This document shows positions 1-8,532 of a DNA stretch of 64,000 bases, one piece after another. The notes beneath the pieces were generated by a model. That model saw only the letters and a list, made by a program, of their open reading frames with translations. It did not search any database and had not been told where the DNA came from. Made by a program: the position numbers and the translations under genes. This stretch comes from Spirulina sp034932185 (lineage in GTDB: Bacteria; Cyanobacteriota; Cyanobacteriia; Cyanobacteriales; Spirulinaceae), in assembly GCF_034932185.1 (NCBI RefSeq), contig NZ_JAYGHW010000092.1:1-64000 (forward strand). The letters run 5' to 3'. The first letter of the stretch is position 1. Each line of letters begins with the position of its first letter.

Positions 1-226
1 AGTGGGAAGTGGGGAGATTTTGTCAAATTTTGTGGGAAAACTTTGCAAAATTTGCCATTCCCTTAACAGGAATTCAACAGAATCCGCTGTTACCTTAAAA
101 GAAGTTGCAATTTTGCGAATTAACCCACGGCACAAGCTAGGCTCAAAGATACAGCAGATTAGCCAGTAGTGCAGCGCGACTGCCTTCCATCCTGCCCCCA
201 CCCTCCATCCTACAAGGGGTAATCCT

Positions 227-2245
227 ATGACTCAAAATCTCGATCCTGTCCGGAATGTTGCCCTTGTGGGCCCCTATTCTAGTGGGAAAACCACATTGCT
301 TGAAAGTATGCTTGCCGTCACAGGGGCGATCGCCCGTAAAGGCAGCATCAAAGAGAAAAACACCGTGGCCGACCATTCCCCCGAAGCCCGCGATCGCGCC
401 ATGAGCGTTGAAGTTTCCGTCGCCACCACCACCCACGCCGATACGAAAATCACGTTCCTTGACTGTCCCGGCTCCATTGAATTCGCCCAGGAAACCTACA
501 ATGCCCTGGTGGGGGCAGGGACGGCGATCGTCGTCTGTGAGGCCGATGTGGCCAAAGTCCTCACCCTCGCCCCCCTGTTTAAATTCCTCGACGATTGGGA
601 AATTCCCCACCTCGTCTTTATCAACAAGCTGGATCGCTGCCGCGATAGTTTCATGGACATCCTCCACGCCATCAAAACCGTCTCCAGCCGTCCCCTCGTT
701 CCCCAACAATATCCCATCCGCCAAGACCAAAATTTAATCGGCTACATCGACCTGATCGACGAGCAAGCCTACCACTACCACACCGGCCAATCCGCCGATC
801 CCGTCCCCCTCCCCCCCGAACTGCGCAGTGAGGAACAGGCCGCCCGGGATGAAATGCTGGAAACTCTCTCGGAATTTGACGATCACCTCCTTGAAGAACT
901 CCTCGAAGAAATCAACCCCCCCAAGGAAGAAATCCTCAAAGACTTGAAGCAGGATCTCAGCGCTGATTTAGTTGTGCCGGTGTTCCTGGGCATTGCCGAG
1001 CAGGATTGTGGCGTGCGTCCCCTCCTAGATGCCCTGGTGCGGGAAGCCCCCGACCCCAGCGTCACCGCCGAACGCCGGGGCCTCACCCCCACGGAAGCCG
1101 GGGAACCCATTGCCCAAGTCCTGAAAACCTACCACTCCGCTGGCGGGAAACTCTCCCTTGTGCGGATTTGGCAAGGGACGATTACCGATGGCATGACCTT
1201 AAATAATGAGCGGGTGGGGGGTATTTATCGCCTCATGGGATCTCAACAACAGGGAACGAATGAGGCCGTTGTCGGGGAATTAGTGGCTTTGGGCCGGTTG
1301 GATCATGCCAAAACGGGTGACACCCTCAGCGTCAATACTGTTGAACCCTTACGGAAAGCAGACCGCCTTGAGCCAGTGTTTGCCCTGGCCATCAGCCCGG
1401 AGCGGCGCAAGGATGAGGTGAAACTCAGTGGTGTGTTGCATAAATTGGTGGAGGCGGATCCCGCCCTCCAATGGGAGCAGCACGAAGATACCCGCGAGGT
1501 GATCCTCTGGGGCCAGGGGGAAATTCATTTGCAAGTGTCCCTGGCGCGATTGGCGCGGCAGTTTAATCTGCCGATGACGACTCAACCGCCCCAAATTCCC
1601 TATAAAGAAACGATCCGCAAGTCCACGAATATCCACGGCCGCTATAAGCATCAAAGCGGTGGCCATGGGGCTTTTGGGGATGTGTTTTTGGATATTCAGC
1701 CCCAGCCCCGTGGGGAGGGATTCCGGTTTACGGATTCGATTGTGGGGGGGGTGATCCCGAAACAATATATTCCGGGGGTCGAAACCGGCGTGCGGGAATA
1801 CCTGAATCAGGGGCCTTTGGGGTTCCCGGTGGTGGATGTGGCGGTGAATTTGAGTAATGGGTCTTACCATTCCGTTGATAGTTCGGAGCAGGCCTTTAAG
1901 CAGGCGGCGCGGATTGCGATGACGGAGGGAATGGCAAAATGTGAGCCGATTTTGCTTGAACCGATCCTCAATATTCAGATTGCAGCCCCCAATGAGTTCA
2001 CCTCGAAGGTGTTGCAGTTGGTGAGCGGCCGCCGGGGGCAAATTTTGGGTTATGAACCCCTGGAGGGTTGGCAAAATTGGGACAATGTGACGGCTTATCT
2101 ACCCCAGGCGGAGATGCAGGATTTTATTGTGGAGTTGCGATCGCTCACCCTCGGCGTGGGGTTCTTCCATTGGCAGTATGACCATCTCCAGGAAATGCCC
2201 GATAAGTTAATGGCCAATGTCTTGGCAAAGGCATCGGCTAGCTAA
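227..2245 (+). CDS. Elongation factor G-like translational GTPase
   Basis: 672-residue EF-G family protein. The P-loop GPYSSGKTT is at residues 15-23, followed by DCPG (G3) and NKLD (G4). Beta-barrel and EF-G domain III-V sequence continues to the C-terminus, so all five EF-G domains appear present. Canonical EF-G has AHIDAGKTT in the P-loop; the GPYSSGKTT variant and the degenerate switch I mark this as the divergent EF-G paralogue group, not the main FusA. Family knowledge: these paralogues bind GTP and the ribosome, but their cellular role is poorly defined. The ATG is the first in frame and lies about 12 bases after AAGGGG. The gene stands alone and is followed by a strong terminator at 2389-2416. 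Confidence 0.85.
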   Translation: MTQNLDPVRNVALVGPYSSGKTTLLESMLAVTGAIARKGSIKEKNTVADHSPEARDRAMSVEVSVATTTHADTKITFLDCPGSIEFAQETYNALVGAGTAIVVCEADVAKVLTLAPLFKFLDDWEIPHLVFINKLDRCRDSFMDILHAIKTVSSRPLVPQQYPIRQDQNLIGYIDLIDEQAYHYHTGQSADPVPLPPELRSEEQAARDEMLETLSEFDDHLLEELLEEINPPKEEILKDLKQDLSADLVVPVFLGIAEQDCGVRPLLDALVREAPDPSVTAERRGLTPTEAGEPIAQVLKTYHSAGGKLSLVRIWQGTITDGMTLNNERVGGIYRLMGSQQQGTNEAVVGELVALGRLDHAKTGDTLSVNTVEPLRKADRLEPVFALAISPERRKDEVKLSGVLHKLVEADPALQWEQHEDTREVILWGQGEIHLQVSLARLARQFNLPMTTQPPQIPYKETIRKSTNIHGRYKHQSGGHGAFGDVFLDIQPQPRGEGFRFTDSIVGGVIPKQYIPGVETGVREYLNQGPLGFPVVDVAVNLSNGSYHSVDSSEQAFKQAARIAMTEGMAKCEPILLEPILNIQIAAPNEFTSKVLQLVSGRRGQILGYEPLEGWQNWDNVTAYLPQAEMQDFIVELRSLTLGVGFFHWQYDHLQEMPDKLMANVLAKASAS

Positions 2246-2337
2246 ATTGCTGGCATGGGGGGAGATTTTACCGTAAAAATACGCAATTTCATTTGAAGCT
2301 CTTGTCAAGTTTCAAAAACTTTCGTTACATTAAGAGT

Positions 2338-2416
2338 GAAATTCCTTCCCACAGCGAATTTTATTTGTTGATTAAGATGGAATGGTAAAGAGACGTACTT
2401 CCCCACGTCTCTTTTT
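2338..2416 (+). ncRNA. Candidate small RNA ending in an intrinsic terminator
   Basis: Downstream of the EF-G paralogue, TTGTCA (2302-2307) and TACATT (2326-2331) are spaced by 18 bp, like a sigma-70 promoter. About 7 bases after the second box begins an AT-rich stretch that ends at the perfect hairpin plus T-run at 2389-2416. Together they could make a transcript of about 80 nt with no ORF. It does not carry the signature of any cyanobacterial small RNA I can name. The promoter is inferred from two hexamers only. Confidence 0.3.
2389..2416 (+). terminator. Rho-independent terminator
   Basis: Perfect 8-bp stem AGAGACGT / ACGTCTCT with an 8-base loop, followed by TTTT. It lies 144 bases after the EF-G-like stop codon and would end that transcript or the candidate small RNA. 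Confidence 0.8.
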
Positions 2417-2461
2417 AATGGCCATTTTTGGTGATCTGGAATCTCGTTGATGGCGGGGTGT

Positions 2462-2483
2462 GGGGCGAAAAATTTTTCGCCCC
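2462..2483. repeat. Dispersed palindrome (GCGAAAAATTTTTCGC family)
   Basis: Perfect 22-bp palindrome with core GCGAAAAATTTTTCGC flanked by GGG/CCC. The same or a slightly degenerate element occurs at 11443, 44229, 47545, 56705 and 62609, always between genes and usually just past a stop codon. It may act as a bidirectional terminator. Confidence 0.8.
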
Positions 2484-2501
2484 TACGGGATGGGAAAAAA
2501 T

Positions 2502-3206
2502 TTAAGGGGTGAGCATGATCTGGGCGATCGCCTCCTGCACTGCTTCAGCTAAAGGTAAAATATCCCCCTCCACATCCTCAAGGGTACTACTGGGATCAAT
2601 GGGGAACCGCAACGAAACCGCCACCCAGGGGATCCGCTGCCGTCTCACCTGGGCCCACTGATCTCGCCAAAACCACCAACCGGCGCTAGGGTTGCCGCCG
2701 TTAGGCGTGGCGTACCATTGTAAGACGGCAACGGTTTGCCGATGGGGAACCACTTTCGTTGCAGCAGTGTCGCGGGCGAGGAAGTAGCGGGCTTGAACGG
2801 TGGTTGGGGGGTTGGTGGTGGTGAAGGAGAGTGATCGCTCCCCCTCTCGATTCCAACGAAAAAACCCATCAATATCTGACCATTCCACCCCCGGCATTTC
2901 CTTGGGGCCCCATTGGGGCAAAATCATCACGATGGCGGTGCGCTGGCCCCTTTGGGCCGCCGCCTGTACCGACCATTCCCGCCCCCCCACATTGAGTTGC
3001 GCCTGGCCCTCATTCTCCCAACCGGGGAGGGTCAAACCCGTATCCCGTAAATCCCGCAGGGCTGCCAAATTCTCCACAGGAAAGGGTTTGCGCCAACTGG
3101 TTTGGCCGCTGAAGTTGAAGACCATGCCCCCGATCAGCAGGAGGAACAACAGGAGGGCGATCGCCCCTTGGCGTAATCCTCCCTGTACTTGTGTTTTGTG
3201 GTTCAT
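2502..3206 (-). CDS. Cyanoexosortase A system-associated protein (EpsI-like)
   Basis: About 234 residues with one N-terminal membrane anchor (hydrophobic run at about residues 13-30 after a basic start) and a soluble extracytoplasmic part containing short W-rich blocks. The ATG at 3206 overlaps the stop of the cyanoexosortase gene as ATGA, so the two are translationally coupled. Family knowledge: exosortase loci usually carry an EpsI-type partner of this size and topology, thought to act with the exosortase in sorting or modifying surface proteins. The assignment rests mainly on coupling, size and topology, with no catalytic motif seen. Confidence 0.7.
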   Translation of the reverse strand: MNHKTQVQGGLRQGAIALLLFLLLIGGMVFNFSGQTSWRKPFPVENLAALRDLRDTGLTLPGWENEGQAQLNVGGREWSVQAAAQRGQRTAIVMILPQWGPKEMPGVEWSDIDGFFRWNREGERSLSFTTTNPPTTVQARYFLARDTAATKVVPHRQTVAVLQWYATPNGGNPSAGWWFWRDQWAQVRRQRIPWVAVSLRFPIDPSSTLEDVEGDILPLAEAVQEAIAQIMLTP

Positions 3207-4126
3207 GGTTTCCCCCACCATCCCCCGTAGTTAATAATTCCCGTTGCTGTACCGAGGGTGAAATAGTTATCAATGCGTTCAATGCAGTCTAACCACACCA
3301 CCACCGCCATTAACATCACCAAGGAAATTAAATCCCCCCCTGTGCCTTCATGGGCCCAATCGAAAAGGGCGATGTGATCCATGCCGTAGAGGTAGGTGAG
3401 CAGGGTATTGCGCAAAATATTGACAAGCACGCTAATCAGCACCGTGCCTGTGAAGAGCCAGAGTACTTTGGGGCGCGATCGCCAAATTCCCGTCCAATGC
3501 AATAATATCCCACCAATATAAAGGCTGGTAAACAACATTTTCAGCCCTGAACAATGGGGGGCCACTTCGACAAAGTTGCCCCGCACGGAAAGATGAATGC
3601 CGGATACGCTTAAATCCGGCACATTGAGCACATGGAGAATAAAACCCGCTGTTCCGGCGATAAAGCTTTGGAGGGGCAGGATGTAGGGGGAAATCAGATA
3701 GGGGATGGGGTTGGGGGTGGCAAACAGGGTGAATAGTAGCGGAAAAGCCTGTAGTTTTAGCCCCGGAACCCCCTTCAGGGTCAGACAAAGGCCCGTGAGG
3801 ATCAGGGGCAAAGAGGCGTTCATCAATTCCCCCGTGCCAATCAGGTAGGCGATCGCCCCCAACCCCAACAGCACAAACCCGGCGGGATGGCTCTGGGCAG
3901 GGAGTTTTTGCCATTTTTTCCGCTGTTCCCACACCAAATAAGCGGCGTAGGGCAGCCCCAGGAGGCCATGGCTAAAATATTCATGCTCTAAGCTAATGCT
4001 TTTATTGAGCCAACCATCAGCCCAATGGATCAGGAGCGGGCCATAGAGGGCCGCCAGGAGAGCGAGGATCAGGCCATTGAGCCAATGGCGCTGAATCAAG
4101 GGAGGCAGGGAGAAGGAGGGTTGCAT
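3203..4126 (-). CDS. Cyanoexosortase A (membrane transpeptidase)
   Basis: 307-residue polytopic membrane protein with about eight hydrophobic segments. The exosortase catalytic residues are visible: Cys in APHCSGLK, Arg in NILRNTLL and His in DWAHEGTGG, each at the edge of a membrane segment. Family knowledge: exosortases cleave C-terminal PEP-CTERM-type sorting signals and tie surface protein export to exopolysaccharide. It starts 9 bases after the aminotransferase stop and overlaps the following EpsI-like gene by ATGA, so the three form one minus-strand operon. No PEP-CTERM substrate gene was seen in this window. Confidence 0.85.
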   Translation of the reverse strand: MQPSFSLPPLIQRHWLNGLILALLAALYGPLLIHWADGWLNKSISLEHEYFSHGLLGLPYAAYLVWEQRKKWQKLPAQSHPAGFVLLGLGAIAYLIGTGELMNASLPLILTGLCLTLKGVPGLKLQAFPLLFTLFATPNPIPYLISPYILPLQSFIAGTAGFILHVLNVPDLSVSGIHLSVRGNFVEVAPHCSGLKMLFTSLYIGGILLHWTGIWRSRPKVLWLFTGTVLISVLVNILRNTLLTYLYGMDHIALFDWAHEGTGGDLISLVMLMAVVVWLDCIERIDNYFTLGTATGIINYGGWWGKP

Positions 4127-4135
4127 GGGTAGAGA

Positions 4136-5278
4136 TTAATGAGAGGAGCCATGGGTGGCGATAGGTACGCTATCGCGGATCGCCTGGACAACGGCTTCCA
4201 CTTGGGCCGCCGTCAAACCGGGATACATAGGCAGCGAGAGAATTTCCCCTGCCAACTGTTCGGTGTTGGGGAAATCCCCCAACTGATAGCCCAGAAAGCG
4301 ATAGGCGGGCTGAAGGTGGCAGGGGATGGGGTAATGAATGCCGGTTTGAATCCCCGCCGCCATTAATGCCGCTTGGAGTTTTTCCCGTTGGTGGGGCGGC
4401 TGAACGCGGATCACATAGAGGTGATAGCTATGGCCCGGGCCGCTGTGGTTGACCAAAGGACAAATGCCAGGGAGGGGAGCGAGGGCGGCGTTGTATTGCT
4501 CCGCCCGTTGATTGCGGGCGGCATTCCAGGCCGGTAGCTGGGGCAGTTTGAGGCTGAGAACGGCAGCTTGGAGGTTATCCAGACGGCTATTGGTTCCCCA
4601 TTCTTGATGAATATATTTTTCCCTTGCCCCATAGTTGCGATAGGCGCGAATTTTACGGGCAATCTCTGGGTCATCGGTGAGCACCATCCCCCCATCCCCC
4701 ATCGCACCGAGGTTTTTACTGGGATAGAAGCTATAGGCCGCCACTGTGCCGATGGAACCGGCGGTGATGCCATCCCGGTGGGCGAGATGAGCCTGGGCTG
4801 CATCTTCAATAATCAGCAGATTATGGCTTTGGGCAAAATCCTTGAGGGCTTGGGGGGCCACCAGTTGGCCGTAAAGATGGACGGGGGCGATCGCCTTTGT
4901 CCGGGGGGTGATGTTTTGAACCGCCGCCTCCAGGTCAATCAAGGCAGTATCGGGGTCACAATCTACTAAAACGGGGGTGGCTCCGGTGCGCAAAATCCCG
5001 ATCAGCGTGGCAATAAACGTATTAGCGGGAACCAGTACCTCATCCCCGGCTTGAATGCCAGCAGCCCGCATCCCCAAAGCGAGGGCATCGGTGCCGGAGG
5101 CCACCCCGATGCCATGGGCAACACCGCTGGCCGCCGCAAAAGCCTGTTCAAAAGCAGCAAGGTGGGGCCCAAGGATAAATTGCCCTTGGGCGATACAGTC
5201 GCGCCACAACTGTTCAATTTGGGCTTGGAGGGGTTCGTGCTGGAAGGAGAGATCGACAAAGGGGATGGTTTGGGCCAT
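4136..5278 (-). CDS. DegT/DnrJ/EryC1/StrS-family sugar aminotransferase
   Basis: 380-residue PLP-dependent aminotransferase. The internal-aldimine lysine is K188 in FYPSKNLGAMGDGG, and the cofactor-binding aspartate is D159 in IIEDAAQAH. The N-terminal IPFVDLSFQHEPL and central GTNSRLDNLQAA blocks are typical of the family. It transfers an amino group to a nucleotide-linked keto-sugar; the sugar cannot be told from sequence. It is the first gene of the minus-strand operon with cyanoexosortase A, which suggests a surface glycan role. A start at 5278 gives full family length. Confidence 0.88.
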   Translation of the reverse strand: MAQTIPFVDLSFQHEPLQAQIEQLWRDCIAQGQFILGPHLAAFEQAFAAASGVAHGIGVASGTDALALGMRAAGIQAGDEVLVPANTFIATLIGILRTGATPVLVDCDPDTALIDLEAAVQNITPRTKAIAPVHLYGQLVAPQALKDFAQSHNLLIIEDAAQAHLAHRDGITAGSIGTVAAYSFYPSKNLGAMGDGGMVLTDDPEIARKIRAYRNYGAREKYIHQEWGTNSRLDNLQAAVLSLKLPQLPAWNAARNQRAEQYNAALAPLPGICPLVNHSGPGHSYHLYVIRVQPPHQREKLQAALMAAGIQTGIHYPIPCHLQPAYRFLGYQLGDFPNTEQLAGEILSLPMYPGLTAAQVEAVVQAIRDSVPIATHGSSH

Positions 5279-5401
5279 GGTGGGCGAATCGCCTCGACAG
5301 GCGGATCAAATTGAAAGAGCTATTTTTGTTGTAGCTTTATTCTCTGGCGATCGCCAAATCTAGGCGGCATTACAGCCTGTTCAGGAATAATCTGATCGGT
5401 T

Positions 5402-5448
5402 CCCAAAGTCCCTCTCCCAACTTGGGAGAGGGATTTAGGGTGAGGGCA
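5402..5448. repeat. Dispersed repeat (CCCTCACCC / TTGGGAGAGGG family)
   Basis: CCCTCTCCCAA next to TTGGGAGAGGG forms a near-perfect stem, followed by ATTTAGGGTGAGGGCAA. Related copies are at 44404-44443 and, inverted, at 47392-47437. All are intergenic. Confidence 0.75.
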
Positions 5449-5523
5449 ATGTGTTCAGCGACTGGTGAACAAGCTGTACCTGTTCGATAATCAAAATAAC
5501 GAAACTTGCCTAGGAGAAAGTTT

Positions 5524-6048
5524 GTGATCCACATTAGAACCGCCAGCCCCAAAGATCAGGAGCAAATTCGCGCCATTCACCGCGATGCCTTTGGTGAAGA
5601 AGGGATCACCGTCTCTGAGTTAGCTTTAGCCTTAATTGCCGATCCAACAGCCCAACCAATCCTCAGCCTCATTGCTGAGGTCAAGGAGCAGGCGGTGGGG
5701 CATATCCTGTTTACTGGTGTGAACATTGGCAATTCTGAACCCGTCGCCGCCTCCATCCTCGCCCCCCTAGGGGTAGTCACCCACTTTCAGCGTCAGGGCA
5801 TCGGCCGCACCTTAGTGGAACAGGGGTTATCCACCCTCAGACAGCAGGGCTGTCAACTGGTCTTTGTACTCGGAAACCCTAATTACTATGGCCGTTACGA
5901 ATTTAACGCTGATCATGGAGTGCTTCCCCCCTATCCCCTCCCCTATCCAGAAGCATGGATGGCGATCGCCCTCCAAGGCCCATCCCGCCAAACCTTCAGG
6001 GGTGAATTGGTCTGCGCCCAATCCCTCCGCGATCCCAAGCACTGGTAA
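5524..6048 (+). CDS. GNAT-family N-acetyltransferase
   Basis: About 174 residues. The GNAT core is visible: VGHILFTGV (strand beta 4), LAPLGVVTHFQRQGIGRTLVEQGL (acetyl-CoA motif A with RQGIGR), and a C-terminal GNPNYYGRYEF block common in the YhbS-like subgroup. The GTG at 5524 is preferred because AGGAG (5512-5516) lies 7 bases upstream; an in-frame TTG at 5506 sits before that ribosome site. Substrate unknown. The next gene begins 44 bases downstream on the same strand, so co-transcription is possible. Confidence 0.8.
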   Translation: MIHIRTASPKDQEQIRAIHRDAFGEEGITVSELALALIADPTAQPILSLIAEVKEQAVGHILFTGVNIGNSEPVAASILAPLGVVTHFQRQGIGRTLVEQGLSTLRQQGCQLVFVLGNPNYYGRYEFNADHGVLPPYPLPYPEAWMAIALQGPSRQTFRGELVCAQSLRDPKHW

Positions 6049-6092
6049 AATTCACACCCTATTCAATCCTTGCAATTTTGGCAGATGATGTG

Positions 6093-6953
6093 ATGGGCGA
6101 TTGGATACCTCAAACAACGGGGGATGGATCGATCACCTTTTTTTCAGCGGAATTTGGTGAAACCTTTCACTCCCAACAGGGGGCGGCGGCGGAAGCAGAG
6201 GGGAAATTTATCGGCCCCTGTGGGCTACGCTCCACCACCCAAAACCGGATCCGCATTTTTGATCTTTGCTATGGCTTGGGCTATAACAGCGCGGCGGCCT
6301 TAGCAGCGATTTGGGCAGTAAATTCTGATTGTCACATTGAATTAACCGCCTTTGATCGCGATGACGGGCCAGCACAGGCGGCAACGGCCCACCTTGATCC
6401 CTGGCCTGCCCTCATCCATCCCCTCCTCAGCCGCCTCAGCCAAGATTATCAGGTGGAAACCCCCAAGTTTACCGCTCAATTCCATCTAGGGGATGCCCGC
6501 CAAACCCTACCGGCGGTGATCCGTCAGGGCCAACAAGCCGATGCCATTTTCCTCGATCCCTTTTCCCCCCCCAAATGCCCCCAACTCTGGACGGTGGAGT
6601 TCCTCCAGTTTGTGGCGCAAGGGTTAGCCCCCATGGGAACCCTCGCCACCTATTCCTGTGCGGCAGCGGTGCGCACAGCGTTAAAGTTGGCGGGGTTAGC
6701 GGTGGGGCCTTCGCCCAGTGTGGGCCGGAAAGCACCGGGGACGATCGCCCGCTGGCCCGGTCAGCCGCTCCCCCCCTTAAGTTTGCAAGCACAGGAACAT
6801 CTAGCCACCCGCGCCGCTGTCCCCTACCGCGATCCGCAATTACAAGATCCCGCCCCGGTAATCCTCGCCCGCCGTCGGGAGGAACAAGCCATCAGCCCCC
6901 TAGAACCCAGCAGTCATTGGAAACGCCGCTGGCTGAATTCCGGAGCGGGTTAA
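6093..6953 (+). CDS. MnmC/MnmD-like SAM-dependent methyltransferase
   Basis: About 286 residues. The start shows the MnmC N-domain pattern: DGSITFFSAEFGETFHSQQGA, then the SAM motif IFDLCYGLGYNS, then the active-site region DAIFLDPFSPPKCPQLW and TYSCAAAVRTAL. Family knowledge: this domain makes the final methylation of 5-aminomethyl-2-thiouridine at the tRNA wobble position. The C-terminal FAD oxidase domain of fused MnmC is absent, as in MnmD-type stand-alone enzymes. The 2-thiouridylase mnmA of the same modification is also in this window at 31.9 kb. The start is uncertain: TTG 6078, GTG 6090 and ATG 6093 are all in frame with no clear ribosome site. Confidence 0.75.
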   Translation: MGDWIPQTTGDGSITFFSAEFGETFHSQQGAAAEAEGKFIGPCGLRSTTQNRIRIFDLCYGLGYNSAAALAAIWAVNSDCHIELTAFDRDDGPAQAATAHLDPWPALIHPLLSRLSQDYQVETPKFTAQFHLGDARQTLPAVIRQGQQADAIFLDPFSPPKCPQLWTVEFLQFVAQGLAPMGTLATYSCAAAVRTALKLAGLAVGPSPSVGRKAPGTIARWPGQPLPPLSLQAQEHLATRAAVPYRDPQLQDPAPVILARRREEQAISPLEPSSHWKRRWLNSGAG

Positions 6954-7118
6954 TTCCCCTAGGAATCCATGCTAAGGATCGCGATCAGCTTGTACTGTTA
7001 GTTATGATGTGACTGCAATTCCCCATCCCCACGCAACCTGTGATCGTATCTCCTCCCCATTCCAGCGGAACCTCCCCATTGCCCATTCCCCGTTCCCTGT
7101 TCCCTTTTTAAGAGATCA

Positions 7119-8456
7119 ATGGCCCCATCCCTCCGAAATCAACGCGGTAGCTTATTGACCCATAGCGGCTCTGCAAAGTTGGCGGCAGCGATCCACAGCC
7201 ACTATCAAGCTCAAAATTTACGGGTGACATCCCGGCAAATTGCCGAAACGGCCAATTTGCCCGTCGAAACGACGTTAAATATTCTCTACCGTCAGCAAAG
7301 TTGTGATCTCAACCAGATTAAAAGCTTATTTCGGGCCTTTGATCTCAAGCTTAAACGGGAAGACTTTGAAACCTTCCGTAGTGAAGATCTCCAAGCCACT
7401 CCTACACCGCCGGAACCCTTGCCAGTGGGGTTTGGTCGGGGGGATCTGTTGATGGAAATCAAGCGGGCCTTTCAGGGGGATGGGCGGCTGGTGGTGATTA
7501 CGGGGATGGCGGGGATCGGCAAAAGTACGGTGGCTCAGGCGTTAATTGGCGATGTTGGCCTCCGCGAAGCCTATCCTTGGGTGTTAACGGTGGAGGTGCA
7601 AGGGGTGGGTTTGGCCCTGGGGGCGATCGCCCGTCAAGTTTTAGGGGAGGCAATTACCCAGGAAACCCAGCGGCAGGGGGGGGTGAAGGGGTTAATTGGG
7701 GCGATCGCCGCCAAATTAGAATCGAAGCCCTGTTTGCTTTGGATTGAGGGGTTAACCCTGCCCTTGAGTGATGCGGTGCAGCAATTATTGAACCATTTGG
7801 GGACATTGCCGGAGATGCGATCGCGCCTCCTGCTCACCCTCGAAACCTTACCCCCTACCCTTCCCGACCAAACCCAAATCATTCACCTCAAAGGGTTAGC
7901 CCTTCCCCCCACAATCACACTTTTTCAATATTGGGGCGTTCCCCTACCCACGGATGCGGATCACCACTGCTTAGAAACGATCCATCAAACCTATCAAGGC
8001 CATCCCTTGGCTTTAAAAATGATTGCGGGGGAAATCCGCAGCACCCCCTACAATGGCAATATCCAAGCCTACTGGCGGGATTATGGCTATGAGTATGATT
8101 TACCCATGGCGGAGGCGGATCGCCATGGGGCGGGGAATAGTGAGGCAATGGAGGACTTGGGGATGCATGACACTGTACCCATCGCGGCCCTGTTAGAAAG
8201 GGCCAGTCAACGGCTAGCTCAGGAAATGCCCCTAGCCTATGAACTGCTGACCATGGGGGCTACTCAACGGGGGCCGGCTCCGGTGGCGGGGTGGCAATTC
8301 CTGATTGCGGATTTAGACCCCCACCTTCAGGCCCAAGCCTTTGAAACCCTCAGCGATCGCTTCTGGTTAGAAACGGTCATGATCCACAATGCCCCCCACT
8401 ATCGCATTCCGTCCTTCCTCCATACAATCATTCTCAACAGCACCGCCGGGAGGTAA
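7119..8456 (+). CDS. NB-ARC STAND ATPase lacking its own sensor repeats
   Basis: 445 residues. Residues 1-90 form a helical N-terminal domain common to cyanobacterial NB-ARC proteins (possible DNA-binding or effector module). The NB-ARC starts near 105 with Walker A GMAGIGKST at 129-137, a Walker B-like LLWIEG near 206, an RLLLTLE sensor strand and GHPLALK (the GLPL motif). The last 90 residues resemble the winged-helix that normally follows NB-ARC. The protein then stops where a repeat sensor is expected. That sensor appears to be the next gene, 76 bases downstream. Family knowledge: STAND proteins switch from ADP-bound monomers to ATP-bound oligomers on ligand sensing, in signalling or antiphage defence. 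Confidence 0.8.
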   Translation: MAPSLRNQRGSLLTHSGSAKLAAAIHSHYQAQNLRVTSRQIAETANLPVETTLNILYRQQSCDLNQIKSLFRAFDLKLKREDFETFRSEDLQATPTPPEPLPVGFGRGDLLMEIKRAFQGDGRLVVITGMAGIGKSTVAQALIGDVGLREAYPWVLTVEVQGVGLALGAIARQVLGEAITQETQRQGGVKGLIGAIAAKLESKPCLLWIEGLTLPLSDAVQQLLNHLGTLPEMRSRLLLTLETLPPTLPDQTQIIHLKGLALPPTITLFQYWGVPLPTDADHHCLETIHQTYQGHPLALKMIAGEIRSTPYNGNIQAYWRDYGYEYDLPMAEADRHGAGNSEAMEDLGMHDTVPIAALLERASQRLAQEMPLAYELLTMGATQRGPAPVAGWQFLIADLDPHLQAQAFETLSDRFWLETVMIHNAPHYRIPSFLHTIILNSTAGR

Positions 8457-8489
8457 AAGCCATGGCTGATAGAGCGAAGTTTAGCATTC

Positions 8490-8521
8490 TCCCTCACTCC
8501 TCACTCCTCACTCCTCACTCC
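8490..8521 (+). repeat. Heptanucleotide tandem repeat (CTCACTC)n
   Basis: About four and a half head-to-tail copies of a 7-bp unit lie in the 76-bp gap between the NB-ARC gene and the TPR gene. The TPR reading frame is open through the repeat back to a TAG at 8482, with no start codon upstream of 8533. Heptameric tandem repeats are common in intergenic DNA of many cyanobacteria. Confidence 0.8.
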
Positions 8522-8532
8522 TTCTGTTTGGC

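Noticed and set aside
143..730. Minus-strand frame of 195 codons over the EF-G-like gene
   Set aside because: Glycine-rich shadow of the real plus-strand gene, with no family features.
1349..2074. Minus-strand frame of 241 codons inside the EF-G-like gene
   Set aside because: Antisense to conserved EF-G domains and composed of low-complexity His/Arg/Pro-rich sequence.
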